64,000 nt of DNA from Auanema rhodensis (GCA_964057225.1 OZ059900.1:2738501-2802500), one strand, 5' to 3'; counted from the first letter of the stretch, positions 35,834 to 51,124 are shown. Translations and numbers: made by a program. Notes: generated by a model from the sequence alone, not told the origin.

Positions 35834-37919
35834 AATACACAAAATCAGTCTATTTTTATGAGCTTGCACTGATATATATTCATTTTGATCAAAAAAGGTC
35901 GAAAATAGAAAGAATTTTTGAAATTTCCGAGTTTTGAGTCTAATTTGGCTAAATCGCTCATATATATGATCAAAAGCATAGTTTTATTGTCTATGACAAC
36001 AAAAGTCATCAATTAAACGCTAGTGATGTTTAAATACTGAATTTCGCTCAAATAGCATTACTACACTAAGTATGGTCGTTTTTATGCCTTTAACACCATA
36101 TACTCACCGATTTTTGGTACAAAATCTGTAATACTCGTAAATTTTGATCATATTCGTTGAGATTTGAGAATATAACATACAATACACAAAATCAGTCTAT
36201 TTTTATGAGCTTGCACTGATATATATTCATTTTGATCAAAAAAGGTCGAAAATAGAAAGAATTTTTGAAATTTCCGAGTTTTGAGTCTAATTTGGCTAAA
36301 TCGCTCATATATATGATCAAAAGCATAGTTTTACTGTCTATGATAACAAAAGTCTTCAAATATACACTAATAATGTGTAAATCACTGAATTTCACTCAAA
36401 TAGCTTTACTACACTAAGTATGGTCGTTTTTATGCCTTTAACACCATATACTCACCGATTTTTGGTACAAAATCTGTAATACTCGTAAATTTTGATCATA
36501 TTCGTTAAGATTTGAAAATCAAACACACAATAAACAAAATCAGTCTATTTTTATGAGTTTGCACTGATATATATTCATTTTGATCAAAAAAGGTCGAAAA
36601 TAGAAAGAATTTTTGAATTTTCCGAGTTTTGAGTCCAATTGGGCTAAATCGCTCATATATATGATCAAAAGCATAGTTTTACTGTCTATGATAACAAAAG
36701 TCTTCAAATATACACTAATAATGATTAAATCACTGAATTTCACTCAAATAGCATTACTACACTAAGTATGGTTGTTTTTATGCCTTTTACACCATATACT
36801 CACCGATTTTTGGTACAAAATCTGTAATACTCGTAAATTTTGATCATATTCGTTAAGATTTGAGAATCAAACATACAATACACAAAATCAGTCTATTTTT
36901 ATGAGCTTGCACTGATATATATTCATTTTGATCAAAAAAGGTCGAAAATAGAAAGAATTTTTGAAATTTACGAGTTTTGAGTCTAATTTGGCTAAATCGC
37001 TCATATATATGATCAGAAGCATAGTTTTATTGTCTATGACAACAAAAGTCATTAATTAAACACTAATGATGTTTAAATCACTAAATTTCGCTCAAATAGC
37101 ATTACTACACTAAGTATGGTCGTTTTTATGCCTTTAACACCATATACTCACCGATTTTTGGTACAAAATCTGTAATACTTGTAAATTTTGATCATATTCG
37201 GTAAGATTCGAGAATCAAACACATAATACACGAAATAAGTCTATTTTTATGAGTTTGCACTGATATTTATTCATTTTGATCAAAAAAGGTCGAAAATAGA
37301 AAGAATTTTTGAATTTTCCGAGTTTTGAGTCCAATTGGGCTAAATCGCTCATATATATGATCAAAAGCATAGTTTTACTGTCTATGATAACAAAAGTCTT
37401 CAAATATACACTAATAATGTGTAAATCACTGAATTTCACTCAAATAGCTTTACTACACTAAGTATGGTCGTTTTTATGCCTTTAACACCATATACTCACC
37501 GATTTTTGGTACAAAATCTGTAATACTCGTAAATTTTGATCATATTCGTTAAGATTTGAGAATCAAACATACAATACACAAAATCAGTCTATTTTTATGA
37601 GCTTGCACTGATATATATTCATTTTGATCAAAAAAGGTCGAAAATAGAAAGAATTTTTGAAATTTCCGAGTTTTGAGTCTAATTTGGCTAAATCGCTCAT
37701 ATATATGATCAGAAGCATAGTTTTATTGTCTATGACAACAAAAATCATCAATTAAACGCTAGTGATGTTTAAATACTAATTTTCGCTCAAATAGCATTAC
37801 TACACTAAGTATGGTCGTTTTTATGCCTTTAACACCATATACTCACCGATTTTTGGTACAAAATCTGTAATACTTGTAAATTTTGATCATATTCGTTAAG
37901 ATTCGAGAATCAAACACAT

Positions 37920-38266
37920 AATACACGAAATAAGTCTATTTTTACAAGTTTGCACTGATATTTATTCATTTTGATCAAAAAAGATCGAAAATAGAAAGAA
38001 TTTTTGAAATTTCCGAGTTTTGAGTCCAATTTGGCTAAATCGCTCATATATATGATCAAAAGCATAGTTTTATTGTCTATAACAACAAAAGTCATCAATT
38101 AAACGCTAGTGATGTTTTAATACTGAATTTCGCTCAAATAGCATTACTACACTAAGTATGGTCGTTTTTATGCCTTTAACACCATATACTCACCGATTTT
38201 TGGTACAAAATCTGTGATACTCGTAAATTTTGATCATATTCGGTGAGATTCGAGAATCAAACACAC
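37920..38266. repeat. Satellite monomer type E
   Basis: 347 bp. TCTATTTTTACAAG front, AAAAAGATCGAAAATAG (GATCG instead of GGTCG), CCAATTTGGC, TGTCTATAACAAC, CATCAATTAAACGCTAG and GTGATGTTTTAATACTG. It recurs at 42092, 43134, 44176, 46262, 47304, 49042 and 50084, always preceded by a D-type unit. Confidence 0.87.
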
Positions 38267-38614
38267 AATACACGAAATAAGTTTATTTTGACGAGTTTGC
38301 ACTGATATTTATTCATTTTGATCAAAAAAGGTCGAAAATAGAAAGATTTTTTGAAATTTCCGAGTTTTGAGTCTAATTTGGCTAAATCGCTCATATATAT
38401 GATCAGAAGCATAGATGTATTGTCTATGACAACAAAAGTCATTAATTGAACACTAATGATGTTTAAATCACTGAATTTCGCTCAAATAGCATTACTACAC
38501 TAAGGATGGTCGTTTTTATGCCTTTAACACCATATACTCACCGATTTTTGGTACAAAATCTGTGATACTCGTAAATTTTGATCACATTCGTTAAGATTCG
38601 AGAATCAAACACAC
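38267..38614. repeat. Satellite monomer type F
   Basis: TTTATTTTGACGAG front, GAAAGATTTTTTGAAA, AGCATAGATGTATTGTC, TAATTGAACACTAATG, TAAGGATGGTCG and GATCACATTCG. It recurs at 44523 and 47651, each time followed by A', and as F' at 50431 (CAGTACACGG start, CATCAATTAAACGC tail). A chimera with an F front and a 3/6 tail is at 42439. Confidence 0.87.
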
Positions 38615-40005
38615 AATACACGGAATAAGTTCATTTTTACAAGTTTGCACTGATATTTATTCATTTTGATCAAAAAAGGTCGAAAATAGAAAGAATTTTT
38701 GAAATTTACGAGTTTTGAGTCTAATTTGGCTAAATCGCTCATATATATGATCAGAAGCATAGTTTTATTGTCTATGACAACAAAAGTCATTAATTAAACA
38801 CTAATGATGTTTAAATCACTAAATTTCGCTCAAATAGCATTACTACACTAAGTATGGTCGTTTTTATGCCTTTAACACCATATACTCACCGATTTTTGGT
38901 ACAAAATCTGTAATACTTGTAAATTTTGATCATCTTCGTTAAGATTCGAGAATCAAACACAAAATAAACGAAATAAGTCTATTTTTATGAGTTTGCACTG
39001 ATATTTATTCATTTTGATCAAAAAAGGTCGAAAATAGAAAGAATTTTTGAATTTTCCGAGTTTTGAGTCCAATTGGGCTAAATCGCTCATATATATGATC
39101 AAAAGCATAGTTTTACTGTCTATGATAACAAAAGTCTTCAAATATACACTAATAATGTGTAAATCACTGAATTTCACTCAAATAGCTTTACTACACTAAG
39201 TATGGTCGTTTTTATGCCTTTAACACCATATACTCACCGATTTTTGGTACAAAATCTGTAATACTCGTAAATTTTGATCATATTCGTTAAGATTTGAGAA
39301 TCAAACATACAATACACAAAATCAGTCTATTTTTATGAGCTTGCACTGATATATATTCATTTTGATCAAAAAAGGTCGAAAATAGAAAGAATTTTTGAAA
39401 TTTCCGAGTTTTGAGTCCAATTGGGCTAAATCGCTCATATATATGATCAAAAGCATAGTTTTACTGTCTATGATAACAAAAGTCTTCAAATATACACTAA
39501 TAATGATTAAATCACTGAATTTCACTCAAATAGCATTACTACACTAAGTATGGTCGTTTTTATGCCTTTAACACCATATACTCACCGATTTTTGGTACAA
39601 AATCTGTAATACTCGTAAATTTTGATCATATCCGTTAAGATTTGAGAATCAAACATACAATACACAAAATCAGTCTATTTTTATGAGCTTGCACTGATAT
39701 ATATTCATTTTGATCAAAAAAGGTCGAAAATAGAAAGAATTTTTGAAATTTCCGAGTTTTGAGTCTAATTTGGCTAAATCGCTCATATATATGATCAAAA
39801 GCATAGTTTTATTGTCTATGACAACAAAAGTCATCAATTAAACGCTAGTGATGTTTAAATACTGAATTTCGCTCAAATAGCATTACTACACTAAGTATGG
39901 TCGTTTTTATGCCTTTAACACCATATACTCACCGATTTTTGGTACAAAATCTGTAATACTCGTAAATTTTGATCATATCCGTTAAGATTTGAGAATCAAA
40001 CATAC

Positions 40006-42438
40006 AATACACAAAATCAGTCTATTTTTATGAGCTTGCACTGATATATATTCATTTTGATCAAAAAAGGTCGAAAATAGAAAGAATTTTTGAAATTTCC
40101 GAGTTTTGAGTCTAATTTGGCTAAATCGCTCATATATATGATCAAAAGCATAGTTTTATTGTCTATGACAACAAAAGTCATCAATTAAACGCTAGTGATG
40201 TTTAAATACTGAATTTCGCTCAAATAGCATTACTACACTAAGTATGGTCGTTTTTATGCCTTTAACACCATATACTCACCGATTTTTGGTACAAAATCTG
40301 TAATACTCGTAAATTTTGATCATATTCGTTGAGATTTGAGAATATAACATACAATACACAAAATCAGTCTATTTTTATGAGCTTGCACTGATATATATTC
40401 ATTTTGATCAAAAAAGGTCGAAAATAGAAAGAATTTTTGAAATTTCCGAGTTTTGAGTCTAATTTGGCTAAATCGCTCATATATATGATCAAAAGCATAG
40501 TTTTACTGTCTATGATAACAAAAGTCTTCAAATATACACTAATAATGTGTAAATCACTGAATTTCACTCAAATAGCTTTACTACACTAAGTATGGTCGTT
40601 TTTATGCCTTTAACACCATATACTCACCGATTTTTGGTACAAAATCTGTAATACTCGTAAATTTTGATCATATTCGTTAAGATTTGAAAATCAAACACAC
40701 AATAAACAAAATCAGTCTATTTTTATGAGTTTGCACTGATATATATTCATTTTGATCAAAAAAGGTCGAAAATAGAAAGAATTTTTGAATTTTCCGAGTT
40801 TTGAGTCCAATTGGGCTAAATTGCTCATATATATGATCAAAAGCATAGTTTTACTGTCTATGATAACAAAAGTCTTCAAATATACACTAATAATGATTAA
40901 ATCACTGAATTTCACTCAAATAGCATTACTACACTAAGTATGGTTGTTTTTATGCCTTTTACACCATATACTCACCGATTTTTGGTACAAAATCTGTAAT
41001 ACTCGTAAATTTTGATCATATTCGTTAAGATTTGAGAATCAAACATACAATACACAAAATCAGTCTATTTTTATGAGCTTGCACTGATATATATTCATTT
41101 TGATCAAAAAAGGTCGAAAATAGAAAGAATTTTTGAAATTTACGAGTTTTGAGTCTAATTTGGCTAAATCGCTCATATATATGATCAGAAGCATAGTTTT
41201 ATTGTCTATGACAACAAAAGTCATTAATTAAACACTAATGATGTTTAAATCACTAAATTTCGCTCAAATAGCATTACTACACTAAGTATGGTCGTTTTTA
41301 TGCCTTTAACACCATATACTCACCGATTTTTGGTACAAAATCTGTAATACTTGTAAATTTTGATCATATTCGGTAAGATTCGAGAATCAAACACATAATA
41401 CACGAAATAAGTCTATTTTTATGAGTTTGCACTGATATTTATTCATTTTGATCAAAAAAGGTCGAAAATAGAAAGAATTTTTGAATTTTCCGAGTTTTGA
41501 GTCCAATTGGGCTAAATCGCTCATATATATGATCAAAAGCATAGTTTTACTGTCTATGATAACAAAAGTCTTCAAATATACACTAATAATGTGTAAATCA
41601 CTGAATTTCACTCAAATAGCTTTACTACACTAAGTATGGTCGTTTTTATGCCTTTAACACCATATACTCACCGATTTTTGGTACAAAATCTGTAATACTC
41701 GTAAATTTTGATCATATTCGTTAAGATTTGAGAATCAAACATACAATACACAAAATCAGTCTATTTTTATGAGCTTGCACTGATATATATTCATTTTGAT
41801 CAAAAAAGGTCGAAAATAGAAAGAATTTTTGAAATTTCCGAGTTTTGAGTCTAATTTGGCTAAATCGCTCATATATATGATCAGAAGCATAGTTTTATTG
41901 TCTATGACAACAAAAATCATCAATTAAACGCTAGTGATGTTTAAATACTAATTTTCGCTCAAATAGCATTACTACACTAAGTATGGTCGTTTTTATGCCT
42001 TTAACACCATATACTCACCGATTTTTGGTACAAAATCTGTAATACTTGTAAATTTTGATCATATTCGTTAAGATTCGAGAATCAAACACATAATACACGA
42101 AATAAGTCTATTTTTACAAGTTTGCACTGATATTTATTCATTTTGATCAAAAAAGATCGAAAATAGAAAGAATTTTTGAAATTTCCGAGTTTTGAGTCCA
42201 ATTTGGCTAAATTGCTCATATATATGATCAAAAGCATAGTTTTATTGTCTATAACAACAAAAGTCATCAATTAAACGCTAGTGATGTTTTAATACTGAAT
42301 TTCGCTCAAATAGCATTACTACACTAAGTATGGTCGTTTTTATGCCTTTAACACCATATACTCACCGATTTTTGGTACAAAATCTGTGATACTCGTAAAT
42401 TTTGATCATATTTGGTGAGATTCGAGAATCAAACACAC
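40006..42438. repeat. Partial second copy of the 4,172-bp HOR
   Basis: Y (40006), P4/P6-like (40353), 5/8 (40701), P2' (41049), 3/6 (41397), D' (41745), E (42092). The match to 35834-38266 stops in the next monomer, an F/3-6 chimera at 42439. Private CpG losses (AAATTGCTC for AAATCGCTC) occur near 40820 and 42209. Confidence 0.87.
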
Positions 42439-45400
42439 AATACACGAAATAAGTTTATTTTGACGAGTTTGCACTGATATTTATTCATTTTGATCAAAAA
42501 AGGTCGAAAATAGAAAGAATTTTTGAAATTTCCGAGTTTTGAGTCCAATTGGGCTAAATCGCTCATATATATGATCAAAAGCATAGTTTTACTGTCTATG
42601 ATAACAAAAGTCTTCAAATATACACTAATAATGTGTAAATCACTGAATTTCACTCAAATAGCTTTACTACACTAAGTATGGTCGTTTTTATGCCTTTAAC
42701 ACCATATACTCACCGATTTTTGGTACAAAATCTGTAATACTCGTAAATTTTGATCATATTCGTTAAGATTTGAGAATCAAACATACAATACACAAAATCA
42801 GTCTATTTTTATGAGCTTGCACTGATATATATTCATTTTGATCAAAAAAGGTCGAAAATAGAAAGAATTTTTGAAATTTCCGAGTTTTGAGTCTAATTTG
42901 GCTAAATCGCTCATATATATGATCAGAAGCATAGTTTTATTGTCTATGACAACAAAAATCATCAATTAAACGCTAGTGATGTTTAAATACTGATTTTTGC
43001 TCAAATAGCATTACTACACTAAGTATGGTCGTTTTTATGCGTTTAACATCATATACTCACCGATTTTTGGTACAAAATCTGTAATACTTGTAAATTTTGA
43101 TCATATTCGTTAAGATTCGAGAATCAAACATATAATACACGAAATAAGTCTATTTTTACAAGTTTGCACTGATATTTATTCATTTTGATCAAAAAAGATC
43201 GAAAATAGAAAGAATTTTTGAAATTTCCGAGTTTTGAGTCCAATTTGGCTAAATCGCTCATATATATGATCAAAAGCATAGTTTTATTGTCTATAACAAC
43301 AAAAGTCATCAATTAAACGCTAGTGATGTTTTAATACTGAATTTCGCTCAAATAGCATTACTACACTAAGTATGGTCGTTTTTATGCCTTTAACACCATA
43401 TACTCACCGATTTTTGGTACAAAATCTGTAATACTCGTAAATTTTGATCATATTCGTTAAGATTTGAGAATCAAACATACAATACACAAAATCAGTCTAT
43501 TTTTATGAGCTTGCACTGATATATATTCATTTTGATCAAAAAAGGTCGAAAATAGAAAGAATTTTTGAATTTTCCGAGTTTTGAGTCCAATTGGGCTAAA
43601 TCGCTCATATATATGATCAAAAGCATAGTTTTACTGTCTATGATAACAAAAGTCTTCAAATATACACTAATAATGTGTAAATCACTGAATTTCACTCAAA
43701 TAGCTTTACTACACTAAGTATGGTCGTTTTTATGCCTTTAACACCATATACTCACCGATTTTTGGTACAAAATCTGTAATACTCGTAAATTTTGATCATA
43801 TTCGTTAAGATTTGAGAATCAAACATACAATACACAAAATCAGTCTATTTTTATGAGCTTGCACTGATATATATTCATTTTGATCAAAAAAGGTCGAAAA
43901 TAGAAATAATTTTTGAAATTTCCGAGTTTTGAGTCTAATTTGGCTAAATCGCTCATATATATGATCAGAAGCATAGTTTTATTGTCTATGACAACAAAAA
44001 TCATCAATTAAACGCTAGTGATGTTTAAATACTGATTTTTGCTCAAATAGCATTACTACACTAAGTATGGTCGTTTTTATGCCTTTAACACCATATACTC
44101 ACCGATTTTTGGTACAAAATCTGTAATACTTGTAAATTTTGATCATATTCGTTAAGATTCGAGAATCAAACATATAATACACGAAATAAGTCTATTTTTA
44201 CAAGTTTGCACTGATATTTATTCATTTTGATCAAAAAAGATCGAAAATAGAAAGAATTTTTGAAATTTCCGAGTTTTGAGTCCAATTTGGCTAAATCGCT
44301 CATATATATGATCAAAAGCATAGTTTTATTGTCTATAACAACAAAAGTCATCAATTAAACGCTAGTGATGTTTTAATACTGAATTTCGCTCAAATAGCAT
44401 TACTACACTAAGTATGGTCGTTTTTATGCCTTTAACACCATATACTCACCGATTTTTGGTACAAAATCTGTGATACTCGTAAATTTTGATCATATTCGGT
44501 GAGATTCGAGAATCAAACACACAATACACGAAATAAGTTTATTTTGACGAGTTTGCACTGATATTTATTCATTTTGATCAAAAAAGGTCGAAAATAGAAA
44601 GATTTTTTGAAATTTCCGAGTTTTGAGTCTAATTTGGCTAAATCGCTCATATATATGATCAGAAGCATAGATGTATTGTCTATGACAACAAAAGTCATTA
44701 ATTGAACACTAATGATGTTTAAATCACTGAATTTCGCTCAAATAGCATTACTACACTAAGGATGGTCGTTTTTATGCCTTTAACACCATATACTCACCGA
44801 TTTTTGGTACAAAATCTGTGATACTCGTAAATTTTGATCACATTCGTTAAGATTCGAGAATCAAACACACAATACACGGAATAAGTTCATTTTTACAAGT
44901 TTGCACTGATATTTATTCATTTTGATCAAAAAAGGTCGAAAATAGAAAGAATTTTTGAAATTTACGAGTTTTGAGTCTAATTTGGCTAAATCGCTCATAT
45001 ATATGATCAGAAGCATAGTTTTATTGTCTATGACAACAAAAGTCATTAATTAAACACTAATGATGTTTAAATCACTAAATTTCGCTCAAATAGCATTACT
45101 ACACTAAGTATGGTCGTTTTTATGCCTTTAACACCATATACTCACCGATTTTTGGTACAAAATCTGTAATACTTGTAAATTTTGATCATCTTCGTTAAGA
45201 TTCGAGAATCAAACACAAAATAAACGAAATAAGTCTATTTTTATGAGTTTGCACTGATATTTATTCATTTTGATCAAAAAAGGTCGAAAATAGAAAGAAT
45301 TTTTGAATTTTCCGAGTTTTGAGTCCAATTGGGCTAAATCGCTCATATATATGATCAAAAGCATAGTTTTACTGTCTATGATAACAAAAGTCTTCAAATA

Positions 45401-48400
45401 TACACTAATAATGATTTAATCACTGAATTTCACTCAAATAGCATTACTACACTAAGTATGGTCCTTTTTTATGCCTTTAACACCATATACTCACCGATTT
45501 TTGGTACAAAATCTGTAATACTCGTAAATTTTGATCATATTCGTTAAGATTTGAGAATCAAACATACAATACACAAAATCAGTCTATTTTTATGAGCTTG
45601 CACTGATATATATTCATTTTGATCAAAAAAGGTCGAAAATAGAAAGAATTTTTGAAATTTCCGAGTTTTGAGTCTAATTTGGTTAATCGCTCATATATAT
45701 GATCAAAAGCATAGTTTTACTGTCTATGATAACAAAAGTCTTCAAATATACACTAATAATGTGTAAATCACTGAATTTCACTCAAATAGCTTTACTACAC
45801 TAAGTATGGTCGTTTTTATGCCTTTAACACCATATACTCACCGATTTTTGGTACAAAATCTGTAATACTCGTAAATTTTGATCATATTCGTTAAGATTTG
45901 AGAATCAAACATACAATACACAAAATCAGTCTATTTTTATAAGCTTGCACTGATATATATTCATTTTGATCAAAAAAGGTCGAAAATAGAAAGAATTTTT
46001 GAAATTTCCGAGTTTTGAGTCTAATTTGGCTAAATCGCTCATATATATGATCAGAAGCATAGTTTTATTGTCTATGACAACAAAAATCATCAATTAAACG
46101 CTAGTGATGTTTAAATACTGATTTTTGCTCAAATAGCATTACTACACTAAGTATGGTCGTTTTTATGCGTTTAACATCATATACTCACCGATTTTTGGTA
46201 CAAAATCTGTAATACTTGTAAATTTTGATCATATTCGTTAAGATTCGAGAATCAAACATATAATACACGAAATAAGTCTATTTTTACAAGTTTGCACTGA
46301 TATTTATTCATTTTGATCAAAAAAGATCGAAAATAGAAAGAATTTTTGAAATTTCCGAGTTTTGAGTCCAATTTGGCTAAATCGCTCATATATATGATCA
46401 AAAGCATAGTTTTATTGTCTATAACAACAAAAGTCATCAATTAAACGCTAGTGATGTTTTAATACTGAATTTCGCTCAAATAGCATTACTACACTAAGTA
46501 TGGTCGTTTTTATGCCTTTAACACCATATACTCACCGATTTTTGGTACAAAATCTGTAATACTCGTAAATTTTGATCATATTCGTTAAGATTTGAGAATC
46601 AAACATACAATACACAAAATCAGTCTATTTTTATGAGCTTGCACTGATATATATTCATTTTGATCAAAAAAGGTCGAAAATAGAAAGAATTTTTGAATTT
46701 TCCGAGTTTTGAGTCCAATTGGGCTAAATCGCTCATATATATGATCAAAAGCATAGTTTTACTGTCTATGATAACAAAAGTCTTCAAATATACACTAATA
46801 ATGTGTAAATCACTGAATTTCACTCAAATAGCTTTACTACACTAAGTATGGTCGTTTTTATGCCTTTAACACCATATACTCACCGATTTTTGGTACAAAA
46901 TCTGTAATACTCGTAAATTTTGATCATATTCGTTAAGATTTGAGAATCAAACATACAATACACAAAATCAGTCTATTTTTATGAGCTTGCACTGATATAT
47001 ATTCATTTTGATCAAAAAAGGTCGAAAATAGAAAGAATTTTTGAAATTTCCGAGTTTTGAGTCTAATTTGGCTAAATCGCTCATATATATGATCAGAAGC
47101 ATAGTTTTATTGTCTATGACAACAAAAATCATCAATTAAACGCTAGTGATGTTTAAATACTGATTTTTGCTCAAATAGCATTACTACACTAAGTATGGTC
47201 GTTTTTATGCCTTTAACACCATATACTCACCGATTTTTGGTACAAAATCTGTAATACTTGTAAATTTTGATCATATTCGTTAAGATTCGAGAATCAAACA
47301 TATAATACACGAAATAAGTCTATTTTTACAAGTTTGCACTGATATTTATTCATTTTGATCAAAAAAGATCGAAAATAGAAAGAATTTTTGAAATTTCCGA
47401 GTTTTGAGTCCAATTTGGCTAAATCGCTCATATATATGATCAAAAGCATAGTTTTATTGTCTATAACAACAAAAGTCATCAATTAAACGCTAGTGATGTT
47501 TTAATACTGAATTTCGCTCAAATAGCATTACTACACTAAGTATGGTCGTTTTTATGCCTTTAACACCATATACTCACCGATTTTTGGTACAAAATCTGTG
47601 ATACTCGTAAATTTTGATCATATTCGGTGAGATTCGAGAATCAAACACACAATACACGAAATAAGTTTATTTTGACGAGTTTGCACTGATATTTATTCAT
47701 TTTGATCAAAAAAGGTCGAAAATAGAAAGATTTTTTGAAATTTCCGAGTTTTGAGTCTAATTTGGCTAAATCGCTCATATATATGATCAGAAGCATAGAT
47801 GTATTGTCTATGACAACAAAAGTCATTAATTGAACACTAATGATGTTTAAATCACTGAATTTCGCTCAAATAGCATTACTACACTAAGGATGGTCGTTTT
47901 TATGCCTTTAACACCATATACTCACCGATTTTTGGTACAAAATCTGTGATACTCGTAAATTTTGATCACATTCGTTAAGATTCGAGAATCAAACACACAA
48001 TACACGGAATAAGTTCATTTTTACAAGTTTGCACTGATATTTATTCATTTTGATCAAAAAAGGTCGAAAATAGAAAGAATTTTTGAAATTTACGAGTTTT
48101 GAGTCTAATTTGGCTAAATCGCTCATATATATGATCAGAAGCATAGTTTTATTGTCTATGACAACAAAAGTCATTAATTAAACACTAATGATGTTTAAAT
48201 CACTAAATTTCGCTCAAATAGCATTACTACACTAAGTATGGTCGTTTTTATGCCTTTAACACCATATACTCACCGATTTTTGGTACAAAATCTGTAATAC
48301 TTGTAAATTTTGATCATCTTCGTTAAGATTCGAGAATCAAACACAAAATAAACGAAATAAGTCTATTTTTATGAGTTTGCACTGATATTTATTCATTTTG

Positions 48401-51124
48401 ATCAAAAAAGGTCGAAAATAGAAAGAATTTTTGAATTTTCCGAGTTTTGAGTCCAATTGGGCTAAATCGCTCATATATATGATCAAAAGCATAGTTTTAC
48501 TGTCTATGATAACAAAAGTCTTCAAATATACACTAATAATGTGTAAATCACTGAATTTCACTCAAATAGCTTTACTACACTAAGTATGGTCGTTTTTATG
48601 CCTTTAACACCATATACTCACCGATTTTTGGTACAAAATCTGTAATACTCGTAAATTTTGATCATATTCGTTAAGATTTGAGAATCAAACATACAATACA
48701 CAAAATCAGTCTATTTTTATGAGCTTGCACTGATATATATTCATTTTGATCAAAAAAGGTCGAAAATAGAAAGAATTTTTGAAATTTCCGAGTTTTGAGT
48801 CTAATTTGGCTAAATCGCTCATATATATGATCAGAAGCATAGTTTTATTGTCTATGACAACAAAAATCATCAATTAAACGCTAGTGATGTTTAAATACTG
48901 ATTTTTGCTCAAATAGCATTACTACACTAAGTATGGTCGTTTTTATGCGTTTAACATCATATACTCACCGATTTTTGGTACAAAATCTGTAATACTTGTA
49001 AATTTTGATCATATTCGTTAAGATTCGAGAATCAAACATATAATACACGAAATAAGTCTATTTTTACGAGTTTGCACTGATATTTATTCATTTTGATCAA
49101 AAAAGATCGAAAATAGAAAGAATTTTTGAAATTTCCGAGTTTTGAGTCCAATTTGGCTAAATCGCTCATATATATGATCAAAAGCATAGTTTTATTGTCT
49201 ATAACAACAAAAGTCATCAATTAAACGCTAGTGATGTTTTAATACTGAATTTCGCTCAAATAGCATTACTACACTAAGTATGGTCGTTTTTATGCCTTTA
49301 ACACCATATACTCACCGATTTTTATTACAAAATCTGTAATACTCGTAAATTTTGATCATATTCGTTAAGATTTGAGAATCAAACACACAATACACGAAAT
49401 CAGTCTATTTTTATGAGCTTGCACTGATATATATTCATTTTGATCAAAAAAGGTCGAAAATAGAAAGAATTTTTGAATTTTCCGAGTTTTGAGTCCAATT
49501 GGGCTAAATCGCTCATATATATGATCAAAAGCATAGTTTTACTGTCTATGATAACAAAAGTCTTCAAATATACACTAATAATGTGTAAATCACTGAATTT
49601 CACTCAAATAGCTTTACTACACTAAGTATGGTCGTTTTTATGCCTTTAACACCATATACTCACCGATTTTTGGTACAAAATCTGTAATACTCGTAAATTT
49701 TGATCATATTCGTTAAGATTTGAGAATCAAACATACAATACACAAAATCAGTCTATTTTTATGAGCTTGCACTGATATATATTCATTTTGATCAAAAAAG
49801 GTCGAAAATAGAAAGAATTTTTGAAATTTCCGAGTTTTGAGTCTAATTTGGCTAAATCGCTCATATATATGATCAGAAGCATAGTTTTATTGTCTATGAC
49901 AACAAAAATCATCAATTAAACGCTAGTGATGTTTAAATACTGATTTTTGCTCAAATAGCATTACTACACTAAGTATGGTCGTTTTTATGCCTTTAACACC
50001 ATATACTCACCGATTTTTGGTACAAAATCTGTAATACTTGTAAATTTTGATCATATTCGTTAAGATTCGAGAATCAAACATATAATACACGAAATAAGTC
50101 TATTTTTACAAGTTTGCACTGATATTTATTCATTTTGATCAAAAAAGATCGAAAATAGAAAGAATTTTTGAAATTTCCGAGTTTTGAGTCCAATTTGGCT
50201 AAATCGCTCATATATATGATCAAAAGCATAGTTTTATTGTCTATAACAACAAAAGTCATCAATTAAACGCTAGTGATGTTTTAATACTGAATTTCGCTCA
50301 AATAGCATTACTACACTAAGTATGGTCGTTTTTATGCCTTTAACACCATATACTCACCGATTTTTGGTACAAAATCTGTGATACTCGTAAATTTTGATCA
50401 TATTCGGTGAGATTCGAGAATCAAACACACAGTACACGGAATAAGTTTATTTTGACGAGTTTGCACTGATATTTATTCATTTTGATCAAAAAAGGTCGAA
50501 AATAGAAAGATTTTTTGAAATTTCCGAGTTTTGAGTCTAATTTGGCTAAATCGCTCATATATATGATCAGAAGCATAGATGTATTGTCTATGACAACAAA
50601 AGTCATCAATTAAACGCTAGTGATGTTTAAATACTGAATTTCGCTCAAATAGCATTACTACACTAAGGATGGTCGTTTTTATGCCTTTAACACCATATAC
50701 TCACCGATTTTTGGTACAAAATCTGTGATACTCGTAAATTTTGATCATATTCGTTAAGATTCAAGAATCAAACACACAATACACGAAATAAGTTCATTTT
50801 TACAAGTTTGCACTGATATTTATTCATTTTGATCAAAAAAGGTCGAAAATAGAAAGAATTTTTGAAATTTACGAGTTTTGAGTCTAATTTGGCTAAATCG
50901 CTCATATATATGATCAGAAGCATAGTTTTATTGTCTATGACAACAAAAGTCATTAATTAAACACTAATGATGTTTAAATACTGATTTTCGCTCAAATAGC
51001 ATTACTACACTAAGTATGGTCGTTTTTATACCTTCAACACCATATACTCACCGATTTTTGGTACAAAATCTGTGATACTCGTAAATTTTGATCATATTCG
51101 TTAAGATTCGAGAATCAAACACAC
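42439..51124. repeat. Domain IV ~2.78-kb HOR, three copies
   Basis: Copy a (42439-45218, 2,780 bp): F/3-6, D'', E, 3/6, D'', E, F, A'. Copy b (45219-48346, 3,128 bp): P3, 4/6, D'' with AAGCTT front, E, 3/6, D'', E, F, A' (one extra monomer). Copy c (48347-51124, 2,778 bp): 3/6, D'', E, 3/6, D'', E, F', A. Shared private states include TACTGATTTTTGCTC and TTATGCGTTTAACATC in D'' (near 43038, 46166 and 48947), and AAACACAAAATAAACG before the P3-type opener (45219, 48347). Confidence 0.9.
45568..45914. repeat. 4/6 monomer with private deletion
   Basis: P4-like front and P6 tail. The sequence near 45681 reads TTTGGTTAATCGC where other units have TTTGGCTAAATCGC: one base lost plus a C-to-T change. 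The preceding unit (45219) keeps the P3 marker GGTCCTTTTTTATG, so this P3-4/6 pair looks like the extra monomer inserted in HOR copy b. Confidence 0.82.

Larger units (their letters stand above)
35834..40005. repeat. Domain IV 12-mer, 4,172 bp
   Basis: Y (35834), P4/P6-like (36181), 5/8 (36529), P2' (36877), 3/6 (37225), D' (37573), E (37920), F (38267), A' (38615), 3/6 (38963), 4/8 (39311), Y (39659). Units 35834-38266 recur 4,172 bp downstream at 40006-42438 with shared private states: AGAATATAACATAC (near 36167 and 40339), GGTTGTTTTTATGCC and CCTTTTACACC (near 36770-36793 and 40942-40965), and TATTCGGTAAG (near 37196 and 41368). Confidence 0.9.
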
